DNA from: Sphaerosporella brunnea
Lineage: Eukaryota; Ascomycota; Pezizomycetes; Pezizales; Pyronemataceae
Assembly (NCBI GenBank): GCA_008704415.1
Contig: VXIS01000017.1
Span: 124,001-188,000 of the forward strand
DNA length: 64,000 nt
Reading direction: 5' to 3'
This document shows, piece after piece, positions 40,901 through 52,973 of this stretch. Made by a program: the position numbers and the translations under genes. The notes under the pieces were generated by a model. It saw nothing but the letters and a program-made list of their open reading frames with translations. It was not told the origin of the DNA and ran no database searches. Every line of letters begins with the position of its first letter. Position 1 is the stretch's first letter.

Positions 40901-43900
40901 CGATGCACCTAACAATCATGGCCATTGTTGGAAGTTCCAGCTCCAGGTTCGAGGTCGCTAGTGAAGCAACCTCGGCATTATGTGTTTCCGCAACGTAGAG
41001 CTGCGACAGCATGCCAATAGTACTGTTCACATATCCAGAGAAAGTCAAACCGGCTGAATCGATGGTCCTGGCAAGACCCTCCAGTGCCCAGAAATGCACA
41101 ATTGGATGAGGATCATTACTAAGAGACATCAAAATGCCCACAATGGTTTTCAAATGGAAGCCAGCCGCCATACCGCCAACGTGTGAGTGTACGCATCCCA
41201 GAGCAACCGCAGAGCCGGCACGAGCATTAGGATCCCGGTTATTGACGATGGTGTCGACAAGCCACTTGATGATGTTTCCAGTAAAGTTGTTTCCACCGAC
41301 GCTGCACAATCTTCCCAGTGCTTCATAAGCAACGTTTCTCACGAATGGATCAGGTACAATTACAAAGCCCTGAAGCATCTCAGACATAATCTTGAGCACG
41401 CTTGGAGTGCTCAGGTTCGCAGAAGGTATTTCGCCTCCAGTGGCCAATTTGATCGTTCCAAGCAGGGCCACTGCAACGTTTACGGTCATGGCAGCTTTCC
41501 TTCCAGGATCGCGCTGCAACGAGCTCGATGCAAGGAAGGTAGCAATCTGCTCCAGAATACTCTCTTGGACCTTGAGCGGCTGAGTGGGCAAGAGTGCCGT
41601 GAATAGGTCGATTGCTGAGTTGACGACTGCCGTTGCCGGGGGCGCCGGCGATGCATCTTCGCCTTGGGGGTCGGAAAGGTAGAGGTTCACCGAATCATGT
41701 TCTATGGATCCGAGTACTGGTGTGTGAAGTGAGCCCTCTATTTTTGCCTCCGGACTGTCTCGCGTCATCCAGTGCTTGATCATCTTCTTGCTCCCACGCC
41801 CTTCGAAGGCAAATGCGTCCACATCGTATCCCTTCACACAAGAACAGACTCCATACGCGTAGTTGTCTCCAATCTCCCATAGGCTTTCGAAATTTCCGGC
41901 CGAGCTGGCAATCGCAGTGCTAAGAGATGATGGGGTATATTTTTCGGGGTCCGCAAAAAAGCTGACGGCGATCGCCAAGAGATTGGCTTGAACGGCCTCT
42001 GCGTGCGAGAGCTTGACAAGTTTCACATAGCATTGGAGAACACGTCTTCGAACCATGAGATCGAAATCGAGCAGTTGTAATGAAGGCTGCAGTTGCTGCG
42101 TGACATCGTCGGTTGTCTTCTTCGACGGTAGACCATTAAGGAACAGAGTCGAGTTCTGTAACATAGCGGCGATACGTTTGGACACATCCGTTGTCAAAAG
42201 CTTGTGGTTGAATTCCAGGAATGAAAGTATTGATCCCAATGCGCATTCCCTCACATGAGCAAGGAAAGAAAGCTCTAACATAGAGCGCTCCGTAGTTGAA
42301 TCCTTGGCCAATGGCTTCGGCAAAGCATTTTTCCAAAGCAGAAGCAACTGGGAAAGGTGAATCTTGACGAAATTTGGCCCCAACGCCATCAACCCTCCAA
42401 TGATGATCCAAGCAACCTGAATCTGTGTACTGGATATCCTGAGTTCGTGCTCTCCGCTTGACTTCAGCAAGTTGGTGGCCATCGACAATATTCGAGATGT
42501 CACATCAACCGATGCGTACAGCGGCTGAACCGGGGCGGTGCTTATCGCTGCGGCGAGTCCGTTGGCGTAACCTATACACCGCCGGACTGTCTCAGTGGAT
42601 AATGGCCGTCGAGCAGTCAACTGCGCCAACTCGCGGTTGAGGGTGTTCATGCAGATGGTGAGAATCGGTAGAAGCTGAGAAGGAACAGCCATGACGAATG
42701 CTCGCAGACACCAACTAGTAGTGATCTGAACTGTGTAGTTGGGATGTTGGATGACCTGTAAAAGTCCATCTCTAATCGGATCCTGAATGCCTGTGGTGGC
42801 TGAGCCCAATGCCTTTATGAGAGAAGACAGCGCATGCAGTGCACCGATCAGTGTCTGCTTGTTGGGCTCAGGCTTCTCCTTGATGACCTGAGGATAATTC
42901 TTGATGATGTCGTTTACCAGACTCTTGGCCGCATTCAACTGGCTGGTTTCGCCTAGTAACTTCTGTCCGATTACTTCCTCCAGGATGATTCTCACATATT
43001 TCCTGGTCGTCAAGAGGCGGAATCTGTTCGCAGTGATTACCGGACTTGAGAGGAGATTTACGAGCAAGTGATTGGAGATGACATCGTAGTTTGATTCCAC
43101 AATACTCGTGCCAAAACGCATCATGACTTCTACATATGTCTGCGCAAGACCCGCACGAACTCTTGCCGACGTTGTCGTCTTCGTGTAATGTCCAGAGAGC
43201 TGCTTCAAGGTATCATCCAGTGACAGAGACATGCGTACTACAGTCTTTTTGGACGGCGCCGGTGACCCAGGCCTCTCCATCACCACTCTGTCGTCGTCCT
43301 CGAGCGCTACCGATGACCTCTTTGGCTTCTTCGCTTTCTTGAGGTTTTTGTTTACTAGCATTTCCGGATCGGTGGAATACGACTGGACAAGCACAGACGC
43401 TAGGCACGAGGCTGCAGCCTTTCGGACGTGAGATGAAGGCGAGTCGAAGGCCTTAAGAACCGGCACCAAAAGTTTTTCGTAGTCCGTAAGAGTGGTAAAG
43501 TAGGGCGTGTGCTTGAGCGCATCTTCTAAGCACTGTCACATTAAGCTTTTAGCACTGTTTGAGAAAAGTAGCAAGTTCGCGAATGATTCAAGGCACTTTA
43601 CCTGAAGCGCAGAAGCTTGCACAATGGCCGACTTGTCACCTCCGGCGGCATTCCGGGCAGCCTTCCAGATATCCTTGGAGATGGACTCATCCGCCATACC
43701 GCCCACAAGTCGAAACACCTTTCCCAACGCCTTGAATATAGAGCTTCGTAGACCACAATTGCTTCCGGAGTTCTTGAGCAGCTTCAACAGCGAGCTACAA
43801 GCAAACGTGGAAACAGAAATAGCGCTGTCTCCGGCCGCAGCGAATATCTCGCCCAAACAGTGTACCGCCGCATGCTTGACTCGCAAGTCTTTGTCTTTTC

Positions 43901-44225
43901 CAGCATTTATAATCCCAACCAATTCGTTGATCGTGTCGTACAGTAGCTTCCGATCTCCTTTCCCAAAGATCCCCGAAAAGCAACGCCCCGCAACATTGCG
44001 TATTAATCGTGTTGGAGCCGGCGCGGTGAGTTGAAGAACTTTGAGAAGCTCCCTCTGAACGAACAGTTGGTACGCAGACGCGCCATCGGCATCCAGGCGC
44101 TCGACAAGTCGCTCGATGGTGCTGAGGAAATTAAGCACATAGAGCTGTTGCTGCGGTTCTTCGGTGATGGCAGCAAGTTTCGTAGTGTCGAGCTGCACAG
44201 CCTCTGGGGCTATTTCGGCCGCCAT
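37913..44225 (-). CDS. LAA1: HEAT-repeat protein Laa1/HEATR5, AP-1 accessory factor
   Basis: Four exons: 44225-43602, 43532-38807, 38752-38581 and 38531-37913, giving 2046 residues. Introns are 69, 54 and 49 nt (GTAAAG...ACAG, GTAAGT...CCAG, GTATTT...ACAG), and all restore frame. The protein is a long array of helical HEAT repeats from near the N terminus (YVLNFLSTIERLVERLDADG) to the end. It includes the conserved central stretch GYVNSTIGMLSQLYVAETHNAE and FVRNVAYEALGRLCSVGGNNF. HEATR5 proteins are about 2000 residues and act with the AP-1 clathrin adaptor at the trans-Golgi and endosomes (yeast LAA1). No enzymatic domain is present. A basic/acidic low-complexity patch near residue 240 (KKAKKPKRSSVALEDDDR) may be a loop. 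Divergent from the TACO1-like gene, 229 bp between ATGs. Confidence 0.92.
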
Positions 44226-44454
44226 CCCGAAGCGCAGGCGTTTTCAGTGGTCGTGAAATGTCGTCGTCGTCGTCGTCGGCGTGAAGCAAAATATGGCGAG
44301 TTCGTGATGAGATGTGTCCGATGGAGGGGGTTGACAGGACAGCCAATTCAGGAGCAGCAACTTCCCGCCAAGCCCTGAGGAGTCAAAGCTTTGAAACTTC
44401 ACCACCTCCGAAGACTCGCTCGCCTCGATACCCCGCCAAACGAATTTCGCGACA
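44226..44454. promoter_or_regulatory. shared divergent promoter, LAA1 and TACO1-like gene
   Basis: The 229 bp between start codons include a GTCGTCGTCGTCGTCGTCGG trinucleotide tract (44260-44280). No TATA box is evident. Confidence 0.6.
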
Positions 44455-45424
44455 ATGCGGACGCCGATTCTTCGCGCGGTTAAATGTCTCTGCCGCATCT
44501 CGTCCCAGCCGACTGCGGCCCTCCGCCCCTACCCCGCCGCTACCGCTACCGCTGCGATCCGTCCATTCTCCTCCACTTCTTCGACCGCCTCGGGCCACAG
44601 TCGATGGTCAAAGATCAAGCATGACAAGGGCAAGGCTGATGCACGACGCGGTGCCAGTTACTCCAAGCTCAGCCAGGAAATCACGTATGCGTCGCGGGAG
44701 GGTGGTTTGGACATGTCGTCCAACCTGCGTCTGAAGGCCGCCGTCGAAGCCGCAAAAAAGGGTTAGTTGTGAGGACCACCATCGGCCTATCGTCGCCATT
44801 GCATTTGGCTAAATTCTACGTGGATATGCGTGTATTTGTACAGCTGGTATGCCGAAAGATCGTATCACCACTGCTCTCGAGCGAGGCCAGGGACGATCTA
44901 CCTCCGGCGCCGCGTTAGAAACCGTCTTGGTCGAAGCCATTGGCCCCGGAAATGTAGCGCTCGTCGTCGATTGTCTGACCGACAACAAGCTGCGCACGTT
45001 ACAAGATGTCAAATACATTCTCGGCAAGCATAACGGCCAGGTGACCCCTACAAGCTACCTATTTGCAAGGAAAGGAATGGTACGGGTTGTGGCGGGATCG
45101 GGTGGACACGAGTTTGACAGTGTGCTGGAGAGCGCACTGGAGATTGAGGGCACAGAAGATGTTGAAGAGGTTGCTGAGGGTGAAGATGGAAAACCGGAGA
45201 TCCTGATCACTACCAAGCCTGCGCGGACGGGACCGGTAGCCACCGAGATCAGGCAGAGATTACCAGGCCTTAAGGTCATCAACTATGGTATCGAGTGGGT
45301 GCCCAATGAGGATACGATGGTGGGAGATCTGTCGGAGAAGAATGGGCAGTCGTTGTCGGAACTGCTGGAAAAGCTGGAGGAGGCGGACGACGTGAGTGAT
45401 GTCTACACCAATGCCAAAGCATAA
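44455..45424 (+). CDS. mitochondrial TACO1/YebC-family protein
   Basis: Two exons: 44455-44761 and 44844-45424, giving 295 residues. The intron (82 nt; donor GTTAGT, acceptor ACAG) joins AVEAAKK to AGMPKDRITTALERG. Residues 1-45 are Arg/Ser/Ala-rich with no acidic residues, a typical mitochondrial presequence. The YebC core starts at GHSRWSKIKHDKGKAD, then SKLSQEITYASREGG, and ends with LLEKLEEADDVSDVYTN, all strongly conserved in the family. The mitochondrial member TACO1 assists translation of COX1 in mammals, and the fungal homologue (Dpc29 in yeast) acts similarly in mitochondrial translation. The exact target here is inferred. Confidence 0.93.
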
Positions 45425-46486
45425 ACGCGACGAATGTGTTTAGTTTACCGCCGCATCGTTCCATTCCTCTCAAAAAAGAACGATATGTAAAAACATTTGT
45501 ACAATTAGATAGGTACCTCATAGAATAGAAGCCAACAGGCGGAAAGATCGGATTCAACGATGGTGACAACTTCAAATATGCAGGTTCGGTTGATAACACG
45601 GCCGACATGGGCACATGTAGGATACCCTTGATTTCAAACCGATCTCATATCGGAAATATCAATACAAGTAATGGCAACATGCAGACGTTTCATTCCTAAG
45701 CACCACGCCAACGGCCTAGTGCGAAAGAAAAAAAAAAGAAACCTGTCAGACCTCCATCGCCACCCACCCTCGTTTCCGCCCCGAGAGGCATACAGAAACT
45801 CAGGTCGAGATCATCACCACCCGTCCCGAAGGACAGGCAAAAAAGGCTTCACTCTTGGGCGGCGAGGATATCGATCATCAACCAGGTTGGAGATTAATCT
45901 GTGGCTCTTGTAAAGAGTTCAGATGAGACGATTTACTATAGAAATGATCCCTTAGAGGATGTTAGCATTTGTGACAATATAACTTGGTGGTAAGGTTGGG
46001 GGGCTCCTTACTATGAAGTAAAGTCGACATGAAGAAGAAAGGAAGGCAGGGAGGAAGAGCGCCTTTTATAGGCGGTGGGCACGCTAGCGTCGGCCAAATT
46101 TTCACACGTGACCTTGAGAGGTTTTAGCCTTTTAGGGTTTCCGACAGTACGAGTTGACTTTCATGAAGAGCTACTCGCAGCAACAAGCAGTCCTGACTCC
46201 TGAGTGACCATCTAAGATACTGTAGAAACTCTGATATACTGAGCGCGAGGTATTCAAAATTCCGGGCGGTGCGGGTTTTCTGAGAGTCGGAACCGGATGC
46301 AAGCCAACCTGACCTCCACCTACCGTGATCGCTTTGCCCGGTGCGTATCAAAACAACTCATTCTGAATCACGCATAGATCACACGTCTCGTCACCTCATT
46401 TCTCTGGAGCTGTACATACATCCGCCTACGATCATCATCATTTGCTCATTATGAAAGGCTATATTCCCTTTCTCACTCCAACCAAT
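45425..46486. other. convergent intergenic region
   Basis: 3' sides of the TACO1-like and ARP4 genes. The plus frame 45671-45913 is Arg/His-rich with no motif. No RNA gene recognised. Confidence 0.6.
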
Positions 46487-48024
46487 TTATTTACACCGTT
46501 TCTCGACGATGTTTGCACCTGTGTTTCCGCGTCAGCACTGCGCTGCTGGGAAGGGGGTTGTGTAAAAAGATGGCTGTTATGGGAGAAACATACCATGCTC
46601 CTCATACTCCTTTTTGCTGATCCACAGCTGATGGAAGCTGCCCAAACTGGCCAAAATACTTCCACCTAGCCAGGTAGCATACCTGCGCTCGACGGGTATC
46701 TGAGAGGCCAGCATCTTGACGCGAGGCCCAGGGAACGCGATTCCAAGCTCGTGCAAGGCACGTTCGTTGAACTGGTAGAGCAGACTTCCAGCGCCTGTGA
46801 CGACGACACTGTTGAGTATGATCTGCTTGATATCCACGTCGACATCCTTCATCGCGGCAAACACCATGTCTTTGAGCCCAAGTGTGTGCTCGGGGTAGGG
46901 ATGGGGGATGTTGGCGGAAGCCAGCATACTGCGCGGCGTAAAGATTCCTTCCGTCATACGGAACCGCTCAAGGCCGAACAGCATGTTGTAGCCATCCGGG
47001 AACTCGAAGGAGCGGGTGGCAGCGACATTCGGGACGCCGCCCTCCGGCATGATCGCAGGAAGCGGGCCAGGACCTGGCCACGCCTGTGCGCAGCACTCTT
47101 TGAACTCGGTGAGCACACGTTCCTCCTCAAAGCGCCTGAAGCTTTCGGTAGGAGCCTGTCCCTCTGGCCAAGTTTTAAGGGTAGCCTCCGCCGGCTTTCC
47201 GACATCGACAGGTATTTTACTCAGAACCTGATAATGCGGGGTGATGGAGATTCCCATATTAGCCAGATGGGTCCTGATCTGGTTGCTCAAGAAGTCTCCA
47301 CCGATCGGCTGGCGCTGACAACCCTTTTTCAATACGTAACCGTCGTGGACGGGCGTGACGGCAATGTTGGCTGCTCCCACATCGAGGATGAGCGCAGTAG
47401 ACTTGCCAAAGGCGAAGCCGGCACACACTGCATTGCGCGCTAGGTAGAAGGCCGGAACATCGAAATCCTCGAATGCCACCTCAATGGTCTTTTCCCGATT
47501 TTTGGTAGGGTTCCAGATCGGCTCTGTGACCAGGAGAGGGTGCTCGCTCAGATCTTGCGCCAGGCGTGAGGTGAGGGCGTAGCGCCACAACGAGGGGGCC
47601 GTGTCCCAATCCGCCACTGCAAAGGAACCCGCGTGGTCAGCGATTGCCGTGCTAGAGTTACTGCGAGATGAATACCGATTCCATCGCTCATTGGGTTCGC
47701 GATCTCCATGCCGGCGCGCACGGCGTGCACATCATTATCGCCGAAGTAGAGCTTGCGACCGCCGTCAGGTCCGGCGCCTTCAATGTAGCCGTAGTGCGAG
47801 GGGATCACAGACTTCGGCGTGTCTTCGCCGGCAAAGCCAGCACGCGTCCAGCATTGACCGGGATCGAGGACGAGCGCCGAGATTTCGTCTGGAAGTAGTC
47901 ACAGCATGGACGCGTCAGTTCAGAGCGAGGATGAGTGGCCGGGGGGGAAAAAGCACATACCGCCGCCATATTCAAGGGTAGAGGGCGCCTGAGAGGGAGG
48001 GAGGGTGGAGGGGCCGGCAGACAT
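46487..48024 (-). CDS. ARP4: actin-related protein 4 (Arp4/BAF53)
   Basis: Four exons: 48024-47961, 47888-47676, 47616-46594 and 46518-46487, giving 443 residues. Introns are 72, 59 and 75 nt; donors GTATGT, GTATTC and GTATGT; acceptors CCAG, GCAG and ACAG. The last exon is only 32 nt and adds the C terminus ANIVEKRCK. Actin-fold landmarks are [22 protein letters not shown] (phosphate loop 1 region), [24 protein letters not shown] (loop 2 region, with Ala/Asn in place of the actin SGDG motif) and [22 protein letters not shown]. The altered loop is expected, since Arp4 binds ATP but hydrolyses it poorly. Arp4 is shared by the NuA4 acetyltransferase, INO80 and SWR1 remodellers in the nucleus. 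Length and termini agree with fungal Arp4. Confidence 0.92.
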
Positions 48025-49544
48025 GATGGGAGTTGTGCCGGACGGGTGGTGGATCTGGTTGACGTGGTGGGGGAACGCGTAAGGAAAGAGCTCGTGCGCG
48101 CGTGTTCCAGACTTGCGGCTCTGCGAGCTGCCCTAGCATACAAACATTTAGGGGTCGATAATTACGGTTTGATTGTATACGTGTCGGGTAAAATTCTTAA
48201 CTTAAGGTACACTGTAAAATACAGCGCTTGGGAGTGGTATAAAACTTTGTTTGAGTGAGACGGGTCTGGGAGGCCCGTCCTGGAAATGAAGCGCCGTGTC
48301 TGAAAGGAAAGACCTATGCCGCCGGCTGGCCTGAATCTGAAGCGCGGCAATCTGGAAGGGGAGAATATATTGATATAAAGCCCGAGTCCTGTGCCCACAC
48401 TGGCACCGGCATTCGAATTCCATACCTACACAATCAACTACCAGGCAACCTGAAATCCTGACGCCGAGTTTCTCGGAAGTTTTGAAATTCGTGACCCGTC
48501 GCAAGGCTCAAAGGCCCAGCGAACTAAATAGCCAATGAGCATGAGCCCTGGGGACTATCTACAACATCCCCCCAATCAGGTGCGGGAGGAGGCGGACCAT
48601 CTGCCAACTCCACCTCCATGGCCAGAGTATATTGACCGCGGCGCCCCTGTCACATAGCCCGGAGCGGGAGCTGCCTGAGCGGCGGCGGCGCCGAGAGCAA
48701 CGGCGATACTAAAGGGTACGGCACGAACCATGGACCACCAGCGGCAGAAGCTGTGGAGGGCCGTCCCGCGCTTGCACCTCCGCAACAGATTCACGAGAGA
48801 ACGCGCATCGTGAATCCCCTGAAATACAAGGGAGCAAGCAAGGGAGCAAGATCAAAGAGGAAGGAATTGTGAAGAGGAGAAGTACAGCACGGGCGGAAAG
48901 ACTTCAGGCGTTGGACTTTGCTGATGCATGGGAAAACCTCCCATCGCGAGCAAGGAGATCTCATTCACAAAGCTTTTCAGCAGTCCGGGATTTCTTCAAA
49001 CCCCCGACGGTTCAGAAGATCATCTTATTCTGAATATCGAAGATCTACCAGATCTTGCAAAAGAGATTGGTTTAGGGTGGACGCTTGAATTGTAATTTGG
49101 AACCGGGTGTGGTGGAGAATTGGAGAAAAAGCAACCGCCGGACCGGGAGTGGACTTCTACCGGAGAATAATTGACCGCGACTTTTAAGACTGCTTGACGA
49201 AAAGGGTAGAGATTGAGGTCAAAGAGTGGGATGATGATACTCGCGTCCGCTGTTTCTGGCGTCGCCGCACCTGTTTGTGCCCGCCCGTCCCCACATAAAA
49301 AAAAAGCACCAGAACTACGTATAAAAAAATTACGCGGTACTTCGCGGTATATAAGGGTTTCTACGGTACAATTTTTTACGCCAAATTCTGTATAAGTGAT
49401 GCTTCACCACAAGTATCCTCCTCACTCTACTTGCTGGTGATAGAACGTCCACTGTACAAAAATCACCGGAACCATCCATTTACGTTCAGCACAGCTCTCT
49501 TTTCACGGGTTAGAACCAGGTGGGCCATGACGAGCAGTAATCGT
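48025..49544. other. intergenic region, ARP4 upstream and CBP80 downstream
   Basis: 1.5 kb lacking a clear gene apart from a possible 51-codon secreted-type ORF at 48576-48731 (minus). AT-rich GTATATAAGGG-like sequence occurs near 49346. Confidence 0.5.
48576..48731 (-). CDS. possible 51-residue secreted peptide
   Basis: From an ATG at 48731 the frame encodes 51 residues. The first ~22 (MVRAVPFSIAVALGAAAAQA) look like a secretion signal followed by AAPAPGYVTG and a Gly/Ser/Arg-rich tail. It has no Cys. The frame is open a further 21 codons upstream. No homologue recognised; the ORF is short enough to be chance. Confidence 0.2.
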   Translation of the reverse strand: MVRAVPFSIAVALGAAAAQAAPAPGYVTGAPRSIYSGHGGGVGRWSASSRT

Positions 49545-52235
49545 TTAAAAGGAATCAACCATGCTGACCCCAAACATGCGTCTGAAAGCCCTTAGCCAGC
49601 CCTTGGCCCACCATTGGATCCAGGCGCGAGACTCGACGTCAACATCGGCATCGTCCTCATCCGTCAGCTGGGCCAGCTGGCTAAGTCTCTTCTCGACCTC
49701 AGCGAGGATAAGGGCCTGTTCGGCCTCTGCGTTTTTCAGCGTCTCCTCAAAGACCGCGACCTGCTCCTCGGTGACGCCCTCCGCGCCGAGCACGCTGGGT
49801 TTTGCAGCAACGATTTGTCGCACACGGTTATTAACCTTGTTGATCGTAGTAGCCACCATTTCCCATGCGTACGTCTTTGCGAGAGCCTCCGGGCCGGCGT
49901 CGTAGAGGACCCATTCGACCACGCTCAGCGGCGTGACGACCGAGTAGTTGAGGAGCTTGTCAACCACGTTGGCACCGATGCCGGGCTGGTCTTTCCAGTA
50001 CGCCAAGACGGAGCCAACGATCTGTCGCCTGGCGTCGGGGTGCTCACCGCCGATTTCGAGCAACTTCTCCTTGCAGCGTTCAATGCAGGACAGCACGTGC
50101 GAGAGCGATTTGGCGCCGATGTGACATATGCACGTGATGTAGGCGTCTCGAGCCAGCGCACGCGATTCGGTGGTGTCCGTGACAATGCCCTTCTCAATTG
50201 CGAGCTCTGCGATGGCCGTAATCTTGGCCTCTACTTCTTCTTCTTCTTTGCGTTCGCTCACGGCGATCAGGAGAGCTTTGCCCTGTTCTTTGAAGGGGTT
50301 TTCTAGGCTTCGTTAGCGGTTGAATGGCATAGGGTCAAGGTAAGAGGGACTTACCATCAAGGTCGAACTTGAAGACAGGCTGCTCCTTTTCCCGCTCTTC
50401 GGGAATGAGCTCCTTGAAAGCATCGGGCAAGGTTCCCTTGATTCTTGTAGCGAAACTCAGGCGGATCTCCTTCTCCAACGAGCCCAGAATGAAAGCCTTC
50501 TTAGGGTGCACGTCGGGGAAGTTCAAATGCTCGCTCCACTCTGTCCACTTCCATGTGTATCCGAAGTTGCTCAGGTGGTGAGAGAACCAATCCACAAATC
50601 GGTTGATGAGTTCAATATCAATAATCTCAAGGTTTCGGTACATGAAACGGATGGCTCTACCTAAGCTAGGTGCAATGGCTGCCGGTGCAAGCTTGCAGAG
50701 CTCGGTCAGGATGGAGTGGTAGTAGACCAGCTTGTGCCCCGGCGTCGGCAGTTTGAAGAGCTGGCTGAAGATCGCATCGACGGCCACGTCCTCGGGTTTC
50801 CACGTGGATGCATCATCACCCTCTGCAACCTCCGCCACGCGGTCGTAAGGAGTGGCACGCTTGATGAATGCCTTGGGGTTGAAGAAGCAGTCGACTTCGA
50901 TCAAGAAACGAGACACAGACAGACGGTTGCAGTCCAGGATGTTGATGGTATCGACGATAGCATCGCGGAACAGAGTGCTTGCGAGATCAGATGGGGGAGG
51001 GACGGTCTCAATGGGCTGGTCGGCAAAGACAGAGAAGTACATGTCGGAGTGGAGCTTCTCTTTCTCGATGGGGAACTCATTGGGTAGCACGAGTTCGGGG
51101 AGCGGGCAGGCCGGTCCGTTTTCTGGCATGTCCTCCCATGGTGTAGGCAAACAACGTATGCCCGAGAATTCGTCCTCAGGTTCACTGTTCAGGTGGGCTT
51201 CGATGTTCAGATACAGGATTCGGACCATCTGATGCCAGAGTCAGCAAGCTGGCAACATCAACTAAGCATGGGTGAAACCATACATGCTGTCCCTGACAGT
51301 TGGCGTCCTTGTAGGGCGCATCGTTCCCGGCAAAGGGGGCAAACATGGTCTGCATCGGCGGTTTGGCCAGAGCATACCTCTCGAGCTTCTCCAGCAACAA
51401 GGTGGCCTTGGTCTGGTTGAAACCCGGGCCCTTGGAAACAATTGCATATGGTATCGTGATCAAAATGATGTACACAATCTCCAGCAGCAATCCCTGCGGG
51501 TTCGTGAGTTTGCGCTCCACCAAAAACCCAGGGATAAAAGATGTTACCAACCTCATTTCCCTCACCCTCATACGCCGGGAGCTTCTCAATAAGCGCTTCC
51601 AGTAACGGTCCCACGTTCTCCTCCCCCATCATATCTCCTAAGCAAGCGAAGAACCGCAGAACGAGCTTGAAGCTCTGGAAGTCGCCAACAAGTAGGAAGC
51701 GCTGCAGGGACTCGGCCATGTGATCGACAACGGCCTTTCCAGCATCCGCGTTTTCGGCATTGGCGACCCTAACCATAGTAGCTACGAACGGAATTTTGAA
51801 CGGTTGCTCAACAATGCTGTTGCGCGGCATGGTCGTCAGTCACGCCGATCACCTTGTTCAACATCGACAAAGGAATCAAAGGTATCCGCCTTACAGGTCA
51901 TGTAAACACGCCAGGTATCCGGCGCGGAACTCCTCGTTCTCGAAGCTTGTCGTGTACCCGGTCGCGATATTTTTGACCGCATCCTCAATCTTAACCAACG
52001 GACTCTCGGCGATCTGAATAGTCTCGCGTTTCAGTCTCTGCAGCGGGTCCTCGCGATCGTAGCGTCCTCGGCTGCGTGGAGGGTGGCCATCTTCTGGCTC
52101 CTCTGTGACGTCCACCACGTGTCAGTCCTCCGCCGCATCCAAATCTGCACGCGGGCAGGTTGCCATACCAGATCTGTAACGTCTCTTCGGCGGGCGTCTT
52201 CCTCCGTCTCTGCCGCCACGATAGTAGTCGCCCAT
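49545..52235 (-). CDS. CBP80: nuclear cap-binding complex large subunit CBP80 (MIF4G domain)
   Basis: Six exons: 52235-52169, 52102-51895, 51816-51552, 51493-51284, 51228-50355 and 50302-49545, giving 793 residues. Introns are 52-78 nt with branch sites such as CTGAC, and all restore frame. The N terminus is Arg/Gly/Asp-rich with basic patches (RRPPKRRYRS), a likely nuclear signal. Then comes the MIF4G domain: VEQPFKIPFVATMVRVAN, FKLVLRFFACLGDMMG, GLLLEIVYIILITIPYA, and later MIF4G-like repeats with ELINRFVDWFSHHLSNFGYTWKW and IGANVVDKLLNYSVVTPLSVVEW. CBP80 with CBP20 binds the 7-methylguanosine cap in the nucleus and links capping to splicing and export. It lies divergent from URM1. Confidence 0.93.
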
Positions 52236-52502
52236 TAAAATTTGATTTCCGCGTTTTCAGCAAACAGATTGGAGAAGCAACAATTGTTCGCGGCTGAGTC
52301 AATTTGTCGAGAGGGCAAGTTGAGTTCTGTGGTGGAAGAGGAAAAGAAAGCTAGGAAGTGGAAGGTTATGATCACCGATAAAGTCGCGTTGCATTCACGT
52401 CTCAAATATGTCTTGGCACCAAGCAGCCGCGCGTTCCCGAAAGCGGAAACCTCGTCAAGCGAGCAGGACCGAACTTCACCACCCATCACCAACCCGACAA
52501 CC
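52236..52502. promoter_or_regulatory. shared divergent promoter, CBP80 and URM1
   Basis: 267 bp between ATGs. No canonical TATA box. A plus-strand ATG at 52242 in the URM1 frame is followed by 87 open codons before the URM1 start, but the family N terminus begins at 52503. Confidence 0.55.
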
Positions 52503-52973
52503 ATGCCCGCCGAAGCCATGGCTCCCCCAGCCGCTGAAACCAAAACTATACCCATTACCGTCGAATTCAGGTACGGCCTTTACAACTCCTCTTCCTCCAT
52601 CGCCGCCGCTGACACCGACTCATCAGCGGCGGCCTCGAACTTCTCTTCAAGAACCAACGCACCTACAAGCTCTCCGTCCCCGATGTAGACCCATCAACCA
52701 ACGCCGCGACCACCGTGGGCTACCTCGTGAAGCACCTCGCCGCGGATGTCATGGTTGATGCACGGAAGGAGCTATTCGTAGTCGAGGGCTCAGTGTAAGT
52801 GAGCCCCTCACTCTGCCCCGCACCTTTCCCGCATCGCTGACCGCTGCAAAACAAGCCGTCCGGGAATCTTGGTGCTTATCAACGATGCGGACTGGGAGCT
52901 CGAGGGTGAAGAAGAATATGTGCTGCAGCCGGGAGATGCGGTGTTGTTTGTGTCGACTTTGCACGGAGGCTAG
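52503..52973 (+). CDS. URM1: ubiquitin-related modifier Urm1
   Basis: Three exons: 52503-52570, 52627-52794 and 52856-52973, giving 117 residues. Introns are 56 nt (GTACGG...TCAG) and 61 nt (GTAAGT, branch CTGAC, unusual AAG acceptor). The spliced protein reads [17 protein letters not shown], then [35 protein letters not shown], and ends [10 protein letters not shown]. The C-terminal Gly-Gly is exposed without processing, as in all Urm1. It acts as sulfur carrier for 2-thiolation of tRNA wobble uridines with Uba4 and Ncs2/Ncs6, and as a protein modifier under oxidative stress. The start was chosen because it lies just before the conserved beta-grasp strand; the two in-frame Met (52503, 52518) are both possible. 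Confidence 0.93.
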
